A DNA stretch of 15,205 nucleotides from positions 1 to 15,205 of the forward strand of contig JAEXOR010000038.1 of assembly GCA_023439185.1 (NCBI GenBank), in the 5' to 3' direction. Source of the DNA: Bacillota bacterium. Its GTDB lineage: Bacteria > Bacillota > Desulfotomaculia > Desulfotomaculales > Desulfallaceae. Of the stretch, positions 1-6,753 are shown piece by piece. A model generated the notes under the pieces. It worked only from the letters and a program-made list of their open reading frames with translations, did not search any database and was not told the origin of the DNA. The translations under genes were made by a program, and so were the position numbers. How positions within the stretch are numbered: the first letter of the stretch is position 1; every line of letters starts with the position of its first letter.

Positions 1-57
1 GTCCCCTTGCTCCCCTGGCAAACCGCCCCCAAGAAAACCGTCCCCCTGCTTCCCCAG
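1..57. repeat. GC-rich REP-like repeat, two imperfect units
   Basis: Two similar C-rich units (about 1-18 and 40-57), each reading roughly GTCCCC-TGCT-CCCC, lie about 39 bases apart, with an A-rich AAGAAAACC stretch between them. Such ACCGTCCCC-rich blocks resemble dispersed REP-like repeats of Clostridia genomes; that family assignment is from memory and not tested. The block runs straight into the GNAT coding sequence and off the left edge. Confidence 0.4.
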
Positions 58-59
58 AT

Positions 60-509
60 CTGGTTGTCCGGCCGGCCAGCATAAATGATTTGCCGGATAT
101 TATGTTCCTCTATCGTGACCTGGATGGAGCTTACGGTCACACTACAGCCGGTAGCGAAGCAGAGCAGGAAAAGCTCTGGGAGCAGGTAAACGCCGACCCC
201 CGCCAGCGTATCCTGGTGGGGGTGAAGGACCAACGGATTATCGGCACGCTGACAGTGATCATCATCCCCAATCTCGGGCACCGGGGCAGTCCCTGGGCGG
301 CGGTGGAAAATGTGGTGGTGAACGGTAACTTCCGGGGGCGGGGCGTCGGCGCGCGCCTCATGACCGAGGCCGGACGGATAGCCCGGGAGCATGGCTGCTA
401 CAAAATAGTTTTAACCAGCAATCTCAGCCGCCGGGACGCCCACAATTTTTATTCCAGACTGGGCTGGCGCATGACCCACGCCGGTTTTTCCCTGGAGCCA
501 ACTGTTTAA
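60..509 (+). CDS. GNAT family N-acetyltransferase, start unclear
   Basis: A GNAT-fold acetyltransferase, which would move an acetyl group from acetyl-CoA to an amine; the substrate cannot be told. The acetyl-CoA binding motif A is clear at about 333-350 (RGRGVG), preceded by a strand ending VENVVV and followed by a helix; near the C-terminus the NFYSRLGW motif is typical of the family. Homologs usually begin M-x-I-R-P-A-x-x-x-D. Here the reading VVRPASINDLPDI is present from base 63, but no ATG/GTG/TTG precedes it in frame. The first usable codon is TTG at 90, which would cut off the first beta strand. The frame is open to the window edge through the REP-like repeat, so I set the start at CTG 60 only as a placeholder. 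Its stop overlaps that of the convergent M56 gene by four bases (TTAA). Confidence 0.75.
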   Translation: MVVRPASINDLPDIMFLYRDLDGAYGHTTAGSEAEQEKLWEQVNADPRQRILVGVKDQRIIGTLTVIIIPNLGHRGSPWAAVENVVVNGNFRGRGVGARLMTEAGRIAREHGCYKIVLTSNLSRRDAHNFYSRLGWRMTHAGFSLEPTV

Positions 510-3166
510 TACAAAGCTCCGTCCAAACCATTTACTACCTCTATACCGGAAACCATACCATCCTTAATCAGGTAGAGAATACTTTTTGTGCCCTCCGGTG
601 TAAAGGCATAGGCAGAGTCGTAATCGTCGCCAAACCAGGCTTCATCGTAGGACAGGATGCCGTTATTAACTTTCTTCAGATCCGTCGGCAACCAGAAATC
701 CCAAAGTTTCTCCTCGGGATCGCCGATGGCGACGCCGGTGCTCTTATAGCCTTCCCTGGCGGCCCGGATGCTATATACGGAATACACTCCGTCGGTATTA
801 TGCAGATATTTTACCTGCAGGCCATCGCTCTCCACCACGGTGGCCATCCCGAAGCTTTCAGCCCTGAAAGTCTCGCGGCTTTTCTCCCTTAAACCTGTGC
901 CGAAGGGGAAATCGACCGGATACGCGTTTAGAGACAGGGTGAGTTCGGGATCGTCCCCGGGGACTGAGATATGAAACGTCCCGCCCCTGTGGCTCGCCAG
1001 GTAGGTCAGGTGCCGGCGCATGTTAGCCGCCTCATCTGCGGAAAAACGCGCGTCCAGGCCGGCGCTGTAAAGTGTGCTGTTATCCTTCCACTGCCGCAAC
1101 ACAATATCGCTAATCATCTCGGTATAAGCACCGTCGGCGGTGAGAAAAGCTTTTGCAATATAATAATCGCGCAAGATTTGATCATCGCTGTCCGCCGGCA
1201 TGTCGCTCAGTGCGGCGTCGCGCAGGGCGCCCCATAAGGGGTCCCACCACCTGCCGCCGTAGACTTTTTCCAGTTCGGACCAGGTGCTTTGGGTAAATTT
1301 TTCCAGACAGGGCAGCAGGTCATAGGCACTAACATTTTCCCCGACCAGTAGTTTAGGCATATAGTCATGTATATCACCGGTGGACGCTGCAAACAGTTCT
1401 GAAGGCAGGCCGTAGACTTCTGTACGCGCAAAGCTGTCCAGCGTGGCCATGCTGTGCTCAAATACTTGCTTGACAAAGACAAGGGCTACTTTCGCCGGAT
1501 CAAGCCTTGACACATCCTTGCCGGCGTCGCAATCTGCCTGCAGAGCGGCATAGTATTCACTTGAAGGCGTCCCGTCCTCATCAGGAAAATAAGGATAAAC
1601 AATGCCGATTTCGTCCCGCCAGCGCTCCACGCACCAGATACCTTTTTCACCCTGTGTCACGGGCTGGGAGAGGACCAGGGTCCAGACCTCTTCCTTGCTG
1701 CCGTTATATGCGTATGGGTAGTAACTGAAGAAAATGTGTTCGCTGTCGTAGGTATAGGTTCGGTTGAAAAATTCCTCGTCGCTGTAAGCGGTCAAGCTGT
1801 TGCGCCCGACTATATCGCTTTTAACGAAATCGCCGACGGCTGATAAAAGCGCGTTAAATGCCTCATAATCCTCCGGGAGGACCTGCATGTCGGTGGCCCG
1901 GGCGAAACCGTAATAGTACGTTTCGTCTCTGGCGATAAAGTTCAGCCCGCTGCCGTCGGAGCATAAAAACTGCTCGTACTGCGCCTCGGTGTACCTGACA
2001 ATGCCGAACAGAAAGCCCATACCGTCGTGTTTTTCAAATGTTGATTTTTGATAGACACGGATGAGCATAGTATCGTCATCGTATTCTACCGGGTCAATAA
2101 GCAATTGCTCCGCATACTCATTCGGTATGGCGATGGTCACGCCGGCCCGTTCGTACAGGGTCACGTCTTGATCATTGTTCCCGCCGGCTCCGGTAAAGGT
2201 ACAACCCATGGCGGCGGCTATTATAACAGTCACCGCGAGCAGTGTATGCAACAGCATTCTCGGCTTACGGGCAATCATTGTAATTCTTTCTTTGATTCCC
2301 GCTTTACCTGACGTCATTGTTGTGGCGCCACAGAGCAGATCGGATGGTTTCGCGCGCTGCGTGATCATATCGATCAGCATATTTCCGTAGGCCATGCGGT
2401 GTTCATCTCCGATGCGCTTCAAGGTGCTGTAATCACAGGCTATCTCGCAGTCCCTTCTGGAAAGCACCGCCGCCCACCATACCAGGGGATTGAACCAGTG
2501 CACCGCCAGGCATAGGCAACGCAGGTAAGACCAGAGATGGTCTCCGTGCCGGTAATGGGTCTCTTCATGGGCCAGAATGTATTTCAGAGCCTTGTCTTCC
2601 GTCAAGCTGTCCGGATGAATATATATGGCCGGGCGTAATAGTCCAAACAAACAGGGGGATTTTACAAAGCTCGTCAAATACACCGGAAGCCGACTGTTTT
2701 CAATTTCGGCAGCCTGCCGTGTTTTCCGCAGCCTGGCATAAAACCATATATTTTGCAGTACAAGCCAAACCCCCATGGCAACAACGCCAAATAACCATAC
2801 GTTGTAGAGGATATCATGCAACGAGATCTTTTCATTTTGCTTGCCGACAGAGACAGGCTGAGTGTTTTGCCCGGAATAGGGTATAGTTTCTGAATCTCCC
2901 GCAGCAATCCTGGCATCAGTTATCTCAGCGGCTTCGTAATGAGGCAATACCGCGGGACTTTCAGTTCTTTCCGTCTGACTGCTTAATTCAACTATATTCA
3001 GTACACTTAAGGAACTGTCTAATATGGAAAACGGTATCAGAAGCCTGACGGCTACCAACAGCCATAAAGCATATTGCAGCCGCAAACTGATTTTCCCTTT
3101 AAAAAAATGACGCAAAAGGATGAGCACCGTAATCAAAACTGAAGAAGTGATGATAGTTTCCAGCAT
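506..3166 (-). CDS. M56 family (BlaR1/MecR1-like) membrane metallopeptidase with large sensor domain
   Basis: An 886-residue membrane zinc protease of the BlaR1/MecR1 type, expected to sense an outside signal and trigger loss of the partner BlaI repressor. Membrane segments are visible at about 4-20, 33-50, 122-140, 212-235 and 304-321. The cytosolic protease core has the zinc motif HEETH at 200-204 and the downstream E241-x3-D245 ligand region. After the last membrane segment comes Cys322 in the context AAMGC, then about 560 residues of extracytoplasmic sequence. BlaR1 normally has about 250 residues of penicillin-binding domain there; I see no clear SxxK/SxN/KTG set, so the signal is unknown and need not be a beta-lactam. 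The ATG is one base after the blaI stop (TAAAATG) with AAGGGTGA upstream, so the two genes are translationally coupled. The M56 call is firm; the sensor function is open. Confidence 0.9.
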   Translation of the reverse strand: MLETIITSSVLITVLILLRHFFKGKISLRLQYALWLLVAVRLLIPFSILDSSLSVLNIVELSSQTERTESPAVLPHYEAAEITDARIAAGDSETIPYSGQNTQPVSVGKQNEKISLHDILYNVWLFGVVAMGVWLVLQNIWFYARLRKTRQAAEIENSRLPVYLTSFVKSPCLFGLLRPAIYIHPDSLTEDKALKYILAHEETHYRHGDHLWSYLRCLCLAVHWFNPLVWWAAVLSRRDCEIACDYSTLKRIGDEHRMAYGNMLIDMITQRAKPSDLLCGATTMTSGKAGIKERITMIARKPRMLLHTLLAVTVIIAAAMGCTFTGAGGNNDQDVTLYERAGVTIAIPNEYAEQLLIDPVEYDDDTMLIRVYQKSTFEKHDGMGFLFGIVRYTEAQYEQFLCSDGSGLNFIARDETYYYGFARATDMQVLPEDYEAFNALLSAVGDFVKSDIVGRNSLTAYSDEEFFNRTYTYDSEHIFFSYYPYAYNGSKEEVWTLVLSQPVTQGEKGIWCVERWRDEIGIVYPYFPDEDGTPSSEYYAALQADCDAGKDVSRLDPAKVALVFVKQVFEHSMATLDSFARTEVYGLPSELFAASTGDIHDYMPKLLVGENVSAYDLLPCLEKFTQSTWSELEKVYGGRWWDPLWGALRDAALSDMPADSDDQILRDYYIAKAFLTADGAYTEMISDIVLRQWKDNSTLYSAGLDARFSADEAANMRRHLTYLASHRGGTFHISVPGDDPELTLSLNAYPVDFPFGTGLREKSRETFRAESFGMATVVESDGLQVKYLHNTDGVYSVYSIRAAREGYKSTGVAIGDPEEKLWDFWLPTDLKKVNNGILSYDEAWFGDDYDSAYAFTPEGTKSILYLIKDGMVSGIEVVNGLDGALY

Positions 3167-3167
3167 T

Positions 3168-3554
3168 TTATTTCACCCTTTCCGTCTTATCCAGAATAGC
3201 CCGCAGCTCTTTAATTTCTCCCTGAGAAAGATTATTTTGGTCTACCAGTGTGTTCACCATCATACCCAGACTACCGTTAAAAAGCCGGCTGAGAAAACTT
3301 TCAGTTTCCGCCAGCACAACTTCGGACCGCTCAACAGCAGGATAATACCGCCTGGCTTTGCCGCCATCCTCAAAAAAAAGATATCCCTTCGTCTCCATGC
3401 GGCTGATCAGGGTTTTGGTGGTGCTTTTAGCCCAACCGGTTTTATCTTCCATTGCCTTTGCAATTTGGGTCACCGTCAGGGGAGCCTGATCCCAGAGGTA
3501 CTCCATGATCACCCATTCACTGTTGGATAAGCTTATTTCATTTTTTTCCGCCAT
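3168..3554 (-). CDS. BlaI/MecI/CopY family transcriptional repressor
   Basis: A 128-residue winged-helix repressor of the Penicillinase_R family. The N-terminal half holds the DNA-binding domain (SNSEWVIMEYLW, TVTQIAKAM, STTKTLISRMETKGYL, wing with FFEDGGKARRYYP), and the C-terminal helices form the dimer (about 85-125). The family represses its own operon and is inactivated by proteolysis triggered by the M56 partner. I chose ATG at 3552-3554: AGGTGA sits about five bases upstream. The in-frame GTG at 3561-3563 would place its start inside that ribosome binding site. It is the first gene of a two-gene operon with the M56 protease, one base apart, a standard blaI-blaR1 arrangement. The promoter upstream is overlapped by dyads expected for autoregulation. 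Confidence 0.93.
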   Translation of the reverse strand: MAEKNEISLSNSEWVIMEYLWDQAPLTVTQIAKAMEDKTGWAKSTTKTLISRMETKGYLFFEDGGKARRYYPAVERSEVVLAETESFLSRLFNGSLGMMVNTLVDQNNLSQGEIKELRAILDKTERVK

Positions 3555-3572
3555 TATGCTCACCTCAATACA

Positions 3573-3588
3573 GGTTACTATTGTAACC
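3573..3588 (-). promoter_or_regulatory. Probable BlaI-type operator O1
   Basis: A perfect dyad, GGTTAC-TATT-GTAACC, begins directly downstream of the -10 hexamer and covers the expected transcription start. This position would block initiation. The half sites differ from the classic TACA/TGTA core, but related GTA/TAC steps are present. Assignment to BlaI is by position and by the second dyad upstream. Confidence 0.7.
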
Positions 3589-3589
3589 C

Positions 3590-3618
3590 ATTGTATCCCA
3601 ACAGGTTACAGGTGTCAA
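3590..3618 (-). promoter_or_regulatory. Sigma-A promoter of the blaI-M56 operon
   Basis: On the minus strand TTGACA (complement of 3613-3618) and TACAAT (complement of 3590-3595) are separated by exactly 17 bases. The -35 is a perfect match and the -10 matches 5 of 6. It lies 36 bases upstream of the blaI start codon, so it is the evident promoter of the pair. Confidence 0.85.
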
Positions 3619-3620
3619 CC
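3604..3620 (-). promoter_or_regulatory. Second probable operator O2 over the -35
   Basis: An imperfect dyad with GGTT and AACC ends, 17 bases long, overlaps the -35 hexamer. On the minus strand GTAACCTGT occurs both here and at O1, giving two related sites about 30 bases apart, a spacing compatible with two repressor dimers. Confidence 0.5.
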
Positions 3621-3655
3621 TTTTTGGAACGAACTTTGTTGATGACATTCCCGAC

Positions 3656-3699
3656 TAAAAGAAAATCGCCTACTGATGAAGCAAATTCGTCAATAGGCG
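3656..3699 (-). terminator. Intrinsic terminator of the macro-VOC-VOC operon
   Basis: Minus-strand stem CGCCTA (3694-3699) pairs with TAGGCG (3667-3672), extended inside by TTCGTCA/TGATGAA with one G-U pair and a short loop. A T-rich run ATTTTCTTTT follows. It lies 36 bases after the stop of the last VOC gene and just upstream of the blaI promoter, so it separates the two operons. Confidence 0.8.
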
Positions 3700-3734
3700 G
3701 GCTACCGTCGATTTGATTTTAATGTGGCTTGCTA

Positions 3735-4151
3735 TTATTGACCGGGAGCTTCTTCGGCAACAACATTCCAGCCGACCCCATATTTATCTGTAACCCCGGC
3801 ATGAAATGCGCTGTAAAATGTTTTCGTTGGAGGCAGCGTGATTATGCCGCCTTCCTTGAGCAGATCAAAATAACTCTGCGCTTCTTTTGCGGCGGGTACG
3901 ACAGCGGTTAGCTTGACCATATTCCCTTGTGTCGGGGGCTGTACCTCGTCAGCAAACCAAAAATTCGTACCGCAAATTTGCATTTCAGCATGCACAACCC
4001 ACTCGCTGAGATTTTCCGGCGGTTCGCTAATGCCATCGGGAATATAATCCCCATAAGGAAGCAACATTTTAACCTCGCTTTGAAACACACGCTTGTAAAA
4101 CTCCAAAGCGTCTTTGCAGTTTCCGTTAAAAGTAATATAGGGCGTGATCAT
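3735..4151 (-). CDS. VOC family protein, PhnB-like
   Basis: A 138-residue protein of the vicinal oxygen chelate (glyoxalase/bleomycin resistance/dioxygenase) fold, PhnB-like subgroup. The opening PYITFNGNCKDALEFYKRVF is the signature beta-alpha start of PhnB-like proteins, and the second half repeats the fold (VKLTAVV, helix AQSYFDLLKEGG, then DKYGVGWNVV). A metal-ligand-like His is in VVHAEM. Members bind small molecules or catalyse metal-assisted reactions, but the substrate cannot be read here. The ATG has AAGGAG seven bases upstream, which overlaps the stop region of the preceding VOC gene (11-base gap), so the two are cotranscribed. This is the last gene of the operon, followed by a terminator. 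Confidence 0.88.
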   Translation of the reverse strand: MITPYITFNGNCKDALEFYKRVFQSEVKMLLPYGDYIPDGISEPPENLSEWVVHAEMQICGTNFWFADEVQPPTQGNMVKLTAVVPAAKEAQSYFDLLKEGGIITLPPTKTFYSAFHAGVTDKYGVGWNVVAEEAPGQ

Positions 4152-4162
4152 GGTTGAACTCC

Positions 4163-4606
4163 TTATTCTTTGTTATTCTTCATCTTCTCCTCAAGAATCC
4201 GGCTGCGGTCCTCAAAGCTAACCTCCCGTACAATTTGATGCAGCATCCATATGTAGCCGAAGGGATCGGTAAAAAGCGCGTTGATTACGCCGAAATCAGG
4301 AAGCTCAGTAATCGGCTGAATCTCTGTACAATCTGCCTCCATCGCCTTTTTATATGTGGCGGCAATATCCGGCACGAGGATATTTATCCACATCGGCTTC
4401 GGGTCGCCCGGCTTTGGCGCAATAAGCTGATACTCCGGATTTTCGTCCAAAAGATGAAACCTTGTGCCGTACATGGTGAAAACCGCCTCATTCAAGCCTT
4501 TTTCGTAGTTTGTGACCTCAACGCGCTCCGTTTCAAATACGCTCTCGTACAAAGCCAGTGCCTTGAGGCTGTCGCTCACAACCATATCAATTTCAACACC
4601 AACCAT
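4163..4606 (-). CDS. VOC family protein, second PhnB-like copy
   Basis: A 147-residue VOC-fold protein: the N-terminal module starts EIDMVVSDSLKALALYESVF, and the second module has MWINILVPDI, a helix AATYKKAMEADC, and FTDPFGYIWMLHQ, the usual PhnB-like end (DPFG-W-HQ). I placed the start at ATG 4604-4606, which has GGAGG eight bases upstream; the in-frame ATG at 4667-4669 would overlap the macro domain gene and has no ribosome binding site. Residues after about 125 form a charged helical tail. It diverges from the downstream VOC protein, so the pair is a divergent duplication rather than a recent copy. Proteins of this kind can confer resistance by binding or modifying small molecules, but no such role can be assigned from sequence. 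Confidence 0.87.
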   Translation of the reverse strand: MVGVEIDMVVSDSLKALALYESVFETERVEVTNYEKGLNEAVFTMYGTRFHLLDENPEYQLIAPKPGDPKPMWINILVPDIAATYKKAMEADCTEIQPITELPDFGVINALFTDPFGYIWMLHQIVREVSFEDRSRILEEKMKNNKE

Positions 4607-4653
4607 GTGATTACCCTCCAACCTGTATTTTTTAATTATAAACCCTCGTGTTA

Positions 4654-5178
4654 CTATTTTTTCCCGCAAACTGCGTTATCAGACACCATCAATTTTCTGG
4701 AGAGTGTAAGCGTCTCGTTGTCGAACACTACGAGATATACAGCCATGCCGTTATTCACTAAGAAATCGCTGATAGCGGATATTGCAACCGCAAGAGCCTC
4801 GTCCTTCGGATAGCCGTAAATGCCGCCTGATATCAACGGAAAGGCTATTGACCGGCAGCCGTTTTGCTGCGCCAGCATCAGCGAATTTGTGTAACATGAG
4901 CGCAACAGTTCGGCTTCGCCGCGGCGGCCGTCATGGTAAACAGGCCCGGCGGTATGGATAACATACTTCGCGGGCAAATTGAAGCCGTCTGTGATGACCG
5001 CCTGCCCGGTGGGACATTTGCCGATTTTATCGCAGGCGGCCTGCAGTTCCGCGGCGCCCGCCGCGCGGAAAATAGCGCCGCACACCCCGCCGCCCATCTT
5101 GAGCGCGGTATTGGCGGCGTTGACCACCGCGTCAACCTCCATTTTTGTGATATCGTTACGGATTATTTCAAAGGACAT
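4654..5178 (-). CDS. Macro domain protein (ADP-ribose binding/hydrolase family)
   Basis: A 174-residue single macro domain, related to MacroD/YmdB proteins that bind ADP-ribose and remove it or acetyl groups from its derivatives. Key elements: IIRNDIT-K at the start, VNAANTAL (about 19-26), the glycine loop GGGVCGAIFRAAG (29-41), TGQAVITDGFNLP, VIHTAGPVY (73-81), and the phosphate loop LISGGIYGYP (115-124). Where MacroD-type enzymes have a catalytic Asp (GGGVDGAI-H), this one has Cys33 and Phe37, so it may bind without the usual chemistry or use another mechanism. It heads an operon with two VOC genes (47 and 11 base gaps). GAAGG lies upstream of the ATG. I saw no convincing promoter in the 5179-5277 interval. 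Confidence 0.9.
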   Translation of the reverse strand: MSFEIIRNDITKMEVDAVVNAANTALKMGGGVCGAIFRAAGAAELQAACDKIGKCPTGQAVITDGFNLPAKYVIHTAGPVYHDGRRGEAELLRSCYTNSLMLAQQNGCRSIAFPLISGGIYGYPKDEALAVAISAISDFLVNNGMAVYLVVFDNETLTLSRKLMVSDNAVCGKK

Positions 5179-5277
5179 AACAACAACCTTCTTTCGTCAA
5201 ACAGTTACTGCAACTCCGCTGCATCAACACATTTTGTTAATTCTATCATAGACTGCATTTTAGCTCCATTATTTAGA

Positions 5278-5328
5278 GACGAAAAACGCCCTGAAGCAGA
5301 TTCTCATGTGCATGCTTCAGAGCGTTTT
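5278..5328 (-). terminator. Intrinsic terminator of the MerR-TipAS gene
   Basis: Arms of 16 bases (5283-5298 and 5313-5328, AAAACGC-CTGAAGCA type) pair with a single mismatch around a 14-base loop. On the minus strand the stem is followed by TTTTTCGTCTC, 17 bases after the MerR gene stop. The A/T-rich arm ends also give ATTTTGT on the plus strand, so it may act both ways. Confidence 0.82.
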
Positions 5329-5345
5329 ATTTTGTGCGCTTTCAA

Positions 5346-6101
5346 TTATTCACAGTAGATCAGCACCGCGTCCCGCAGGAACGGCGCGCAACCGGGCGCG
5401 ATTTGGTCGTAATAAGCGGTAAACCTGGGATCTTCCACATACATCTGCGTTACGCCGATATGCGCTTCTTTGCTGTAATGATCCCAAAAGAAGCAGAGCC
5501 ACTTTTTGTGCAACGCACAGGCTTTTTGGGCCAACGGACCGGCGGGGTCGCCCAGTTCAAAAGCTGCTTTGAGGGTTTCTTCGACCTCCTGCCTGAGTTT
5601 TTCCACCTCGGCATACTGTTCTTTGCTCATACCGCGTACTTTGGCGTTAGAACGATCAACCGTATCGTCTCCGTACTTCCTGCGGACTTCCTCACCATAT
5701 TGCTGCTCATTGTCCTCGACCAGCTTTTGAATGAAGCCCTCGAATTTTTCATCGTCCGTCATAGTCATTTCCCCCTTAGCCGTTTTTAAAGTTTTCTCCA
5801 CGTTGGCAATCAGCGCGTCAATTTGCCGCCGTTTTGCCCGTAAGTCCGTTAAATGGCCTTCCAGCGCCGCCTGCCTATCAAAATTTGAAGCAGCCAGGAT
5901 ACTCCTGATTTTTTCCAGCGGCACACCCAGTTCCCGGTAAAAAAGGATTTGCTGCAGCCGGTCTATCTCATTTTGCCCGTAGATACGATAGCCATTGGAA
6001 CTGACCCTGACAGGGGTAAGCAATCCGAATTGATCATAGTAACGCAGCGTCCGGGTGCTGACCCCCGCTAATTTGGCCAGTTTGTTGATGGTGTACTCCA
6101 T
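5346..6101 (-). CDS. MerR family regulator with TipAS drug-binding domain
   Basis: A 251-residue activator of the TipA/Mta type. The N-terminal MerR winged helix is at about 4-72 (LAKLAGVSTRTLRYYDQFGL, then NGYRIYGQNEIDRLQQILFYRELG), followed by a dimer coiled coil at about 75-112 and a C-terminal TipAS domain at about 130-248 (FEGFIQKLVEDNEQQYGEEV, HKKWLCFFWDHYS, ending near Y250). TipAS domains bind thiopeptides or other hydrophobic drugs and then switch on efflux or self-regulation. No transporter is next to it; the nearest genes are a macro/VOC operon downstream and a divergent ECF sigma gene upstream. The start ATG has AGGAGGTGG about seven bases upstream. It is likely autoregulated from the MerR-style promoter at 6120-6150. 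Family call is firm, inducing drug unknown. Confidence 0.93.
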   Translation of the reverse strand: MEYTINKLAKLAGVSTRTLRYYDQFGLLTPVRVSSNGYRIYGQNEIDRLQQILFYRELGVPLEKIRSILAASNFDRQAALEGHLTDLRAKRRQIDALIANVEKTLKTAKGEMTMTDDEKFEGFIQKLVEDNEQQYGEEVRRKYGDDTVDRSNAKVRGMSKEQYAEVEKLRQEVEETLKAAFELGDPAGPLAQKACALHKKWLCFFWDHYSKEAHIGVTQMYVEDPRFTAYYDQIAPGCAPFLRDAVLIYCE

Positions 6102-6119
6102 TTCCCACCTCCTGCAAAT

Positions 6120-6150
6120 ACAATAAACTATTACGTTACGTTAATGTCAA
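6120..6150 (-). promoter_or_regulatory. Promoter and probable MerR operator of the TipAS gene
   Basis: On the minus strand a perfect TTGACA (complement of 6145-6150) precedes TATTGT (complement of 6120-6125) by 19 bases, the long spacer typical of MerR-controlled promoters; TTTATT at 17 bases is the alternative. The spacer holds the symmetric ACGT-T-ACGT element with flanking TTA/TAA steps, a plausible dimer site. Confidence 0.6.
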
Positions 6151-6206
6151 GCGGTTATAAATAAAAGTAATGTTAACACCTAACAGTTTGATTATTTTCT
6201 ATGCGG

Positions 6207-6212
6207 TATAAT
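6207..6212 (+). promoter_or_regulatory. Possible -10 element for the ECF sigma gene
   Basis: A perfect TATAAT lies 61 bases upstream of the sigma start. The only TTGATT-like -35 (6188-6193) is 13 bases away, too close for a normal sigma-A promoter. The site may be weak, activator-dependent, or the real promoter may be an ECF-type one that I cannot recognise. Confidence 0.35.
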
Positions 6213-6273
6213 AAAATCCGTTGTAGCTTTTTTAATGCCTGTGGGGTATTACAAATGAAGGGAGGTTTGCCGG

Positions 6274-6753
6274 GTGGATTTGGAGTCGCAATGCACGGCG
6301 ACCGCAGAGTCAGTTGTGAAGAAACATGCGGATATGGTTTATCGGCTGGCATTTGCCCAGGTACGTTCCAGAAGCGACGCAGACGATGTCTTTCAGAAGG
6401 TGTTCCTGCGATATGTTCAAAGCAAACCATCCTTCGAAAGCGAAGAACACGAAAAGGCATGGCTTATCCGCGTTACGATTAACTGTGCCAAAAAACACTG
6501 GTCATCCGCCTGGTTCCGTAGAACGGTGCCGCTGAAGGACAACCACGTCTTTGAGCTTCCAGAAGAAAACGGGCTTGACGAAGCCATGCGGAAACTTGCG
6601 CCAAAATATCGCTCGGTAATCCACCTGTTCTATTACGAGGGATATTCTGTTGCCGAGATCGGCGGCATCCTTGGTGTCAGGGAATCCACTATCCGTACGC
6701 AGCTTACCCGGGCGCGAGTCAGGTTATCAGAAATAATGAGAGGAGATTTATGA
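6274..6753 (+). CDS. ECF-type RNA polymerase sigma factor
   Basis: A 159-residue sigma-70 family factor with only regions 2 and 4. Region 2 spans about 13-75 (MVYRLAFAQVRSRSDADDVF then QKVFLRYV, with KAWLIRVTINCAKKHW), and region 4 spans about 103-152 (LAPKYRSVIHLFYYEGYSVA then EIGGILGVRESTIRTQL). It would direct RNA polymerase to a small regulon. I chose the GTG at 6274-6276 because GGGAGG lies eight bases upstream and the next gene uses the same kind of signal. The stop codon overlaps the start of the downstream DUF4179 gene (ATGA at 6750-6753), so the two are translationally coupled, as usual for a sigma and its membrane-bound partner. Autoregulation is likely by family habit but not shown by a recognised promoter. 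Confidence 0.92.
   Translation: MDLESQCTATAESVVKKHADMVYRLAFAQVRSRSDADDVFQKVFLRYVQSKPSFESEEHEKAWLIRVTINCAKKHWSSAWFRRTVPLKDNHVFELPEENGLDEAMRKLAPKYRSVIHLFYYEGYSVAEIGGILGVRESTIRTQLTRARVRLSEIMRGDL

Noticed and set aside
3120..3530. 136-codon plus-strand open frame across blaI
   Set aside because: Antisense to the well-supported blaI and M56 start; no recognisable domain and no ribosome binding site.
3555..3563. GTG start for blaI three codons upstream
   Set aside because: It would overlap its own AGGTGA ribosome binding site; ATG at 3552-3554 is correctly spaced.
4607..4669. Longer start for the second VOC gene
   Set aside because: Overlaps the macro gene end, has no ribosome binding site, and adds residues not typical of the fold.
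4154..4813. 219-codon plus-strand open frame
   Set aside because: Lies opposite the VOC and macro domain genes, whose motifs and signals are clear; its translation looks like random sequence.
6201..6482. Plus-strand frame starting at the TATAAT region
   Set aside because: Another frame overlapping the ECF sigma gene; the sigma frame has the motifs and the GGGAGG-GTG start.
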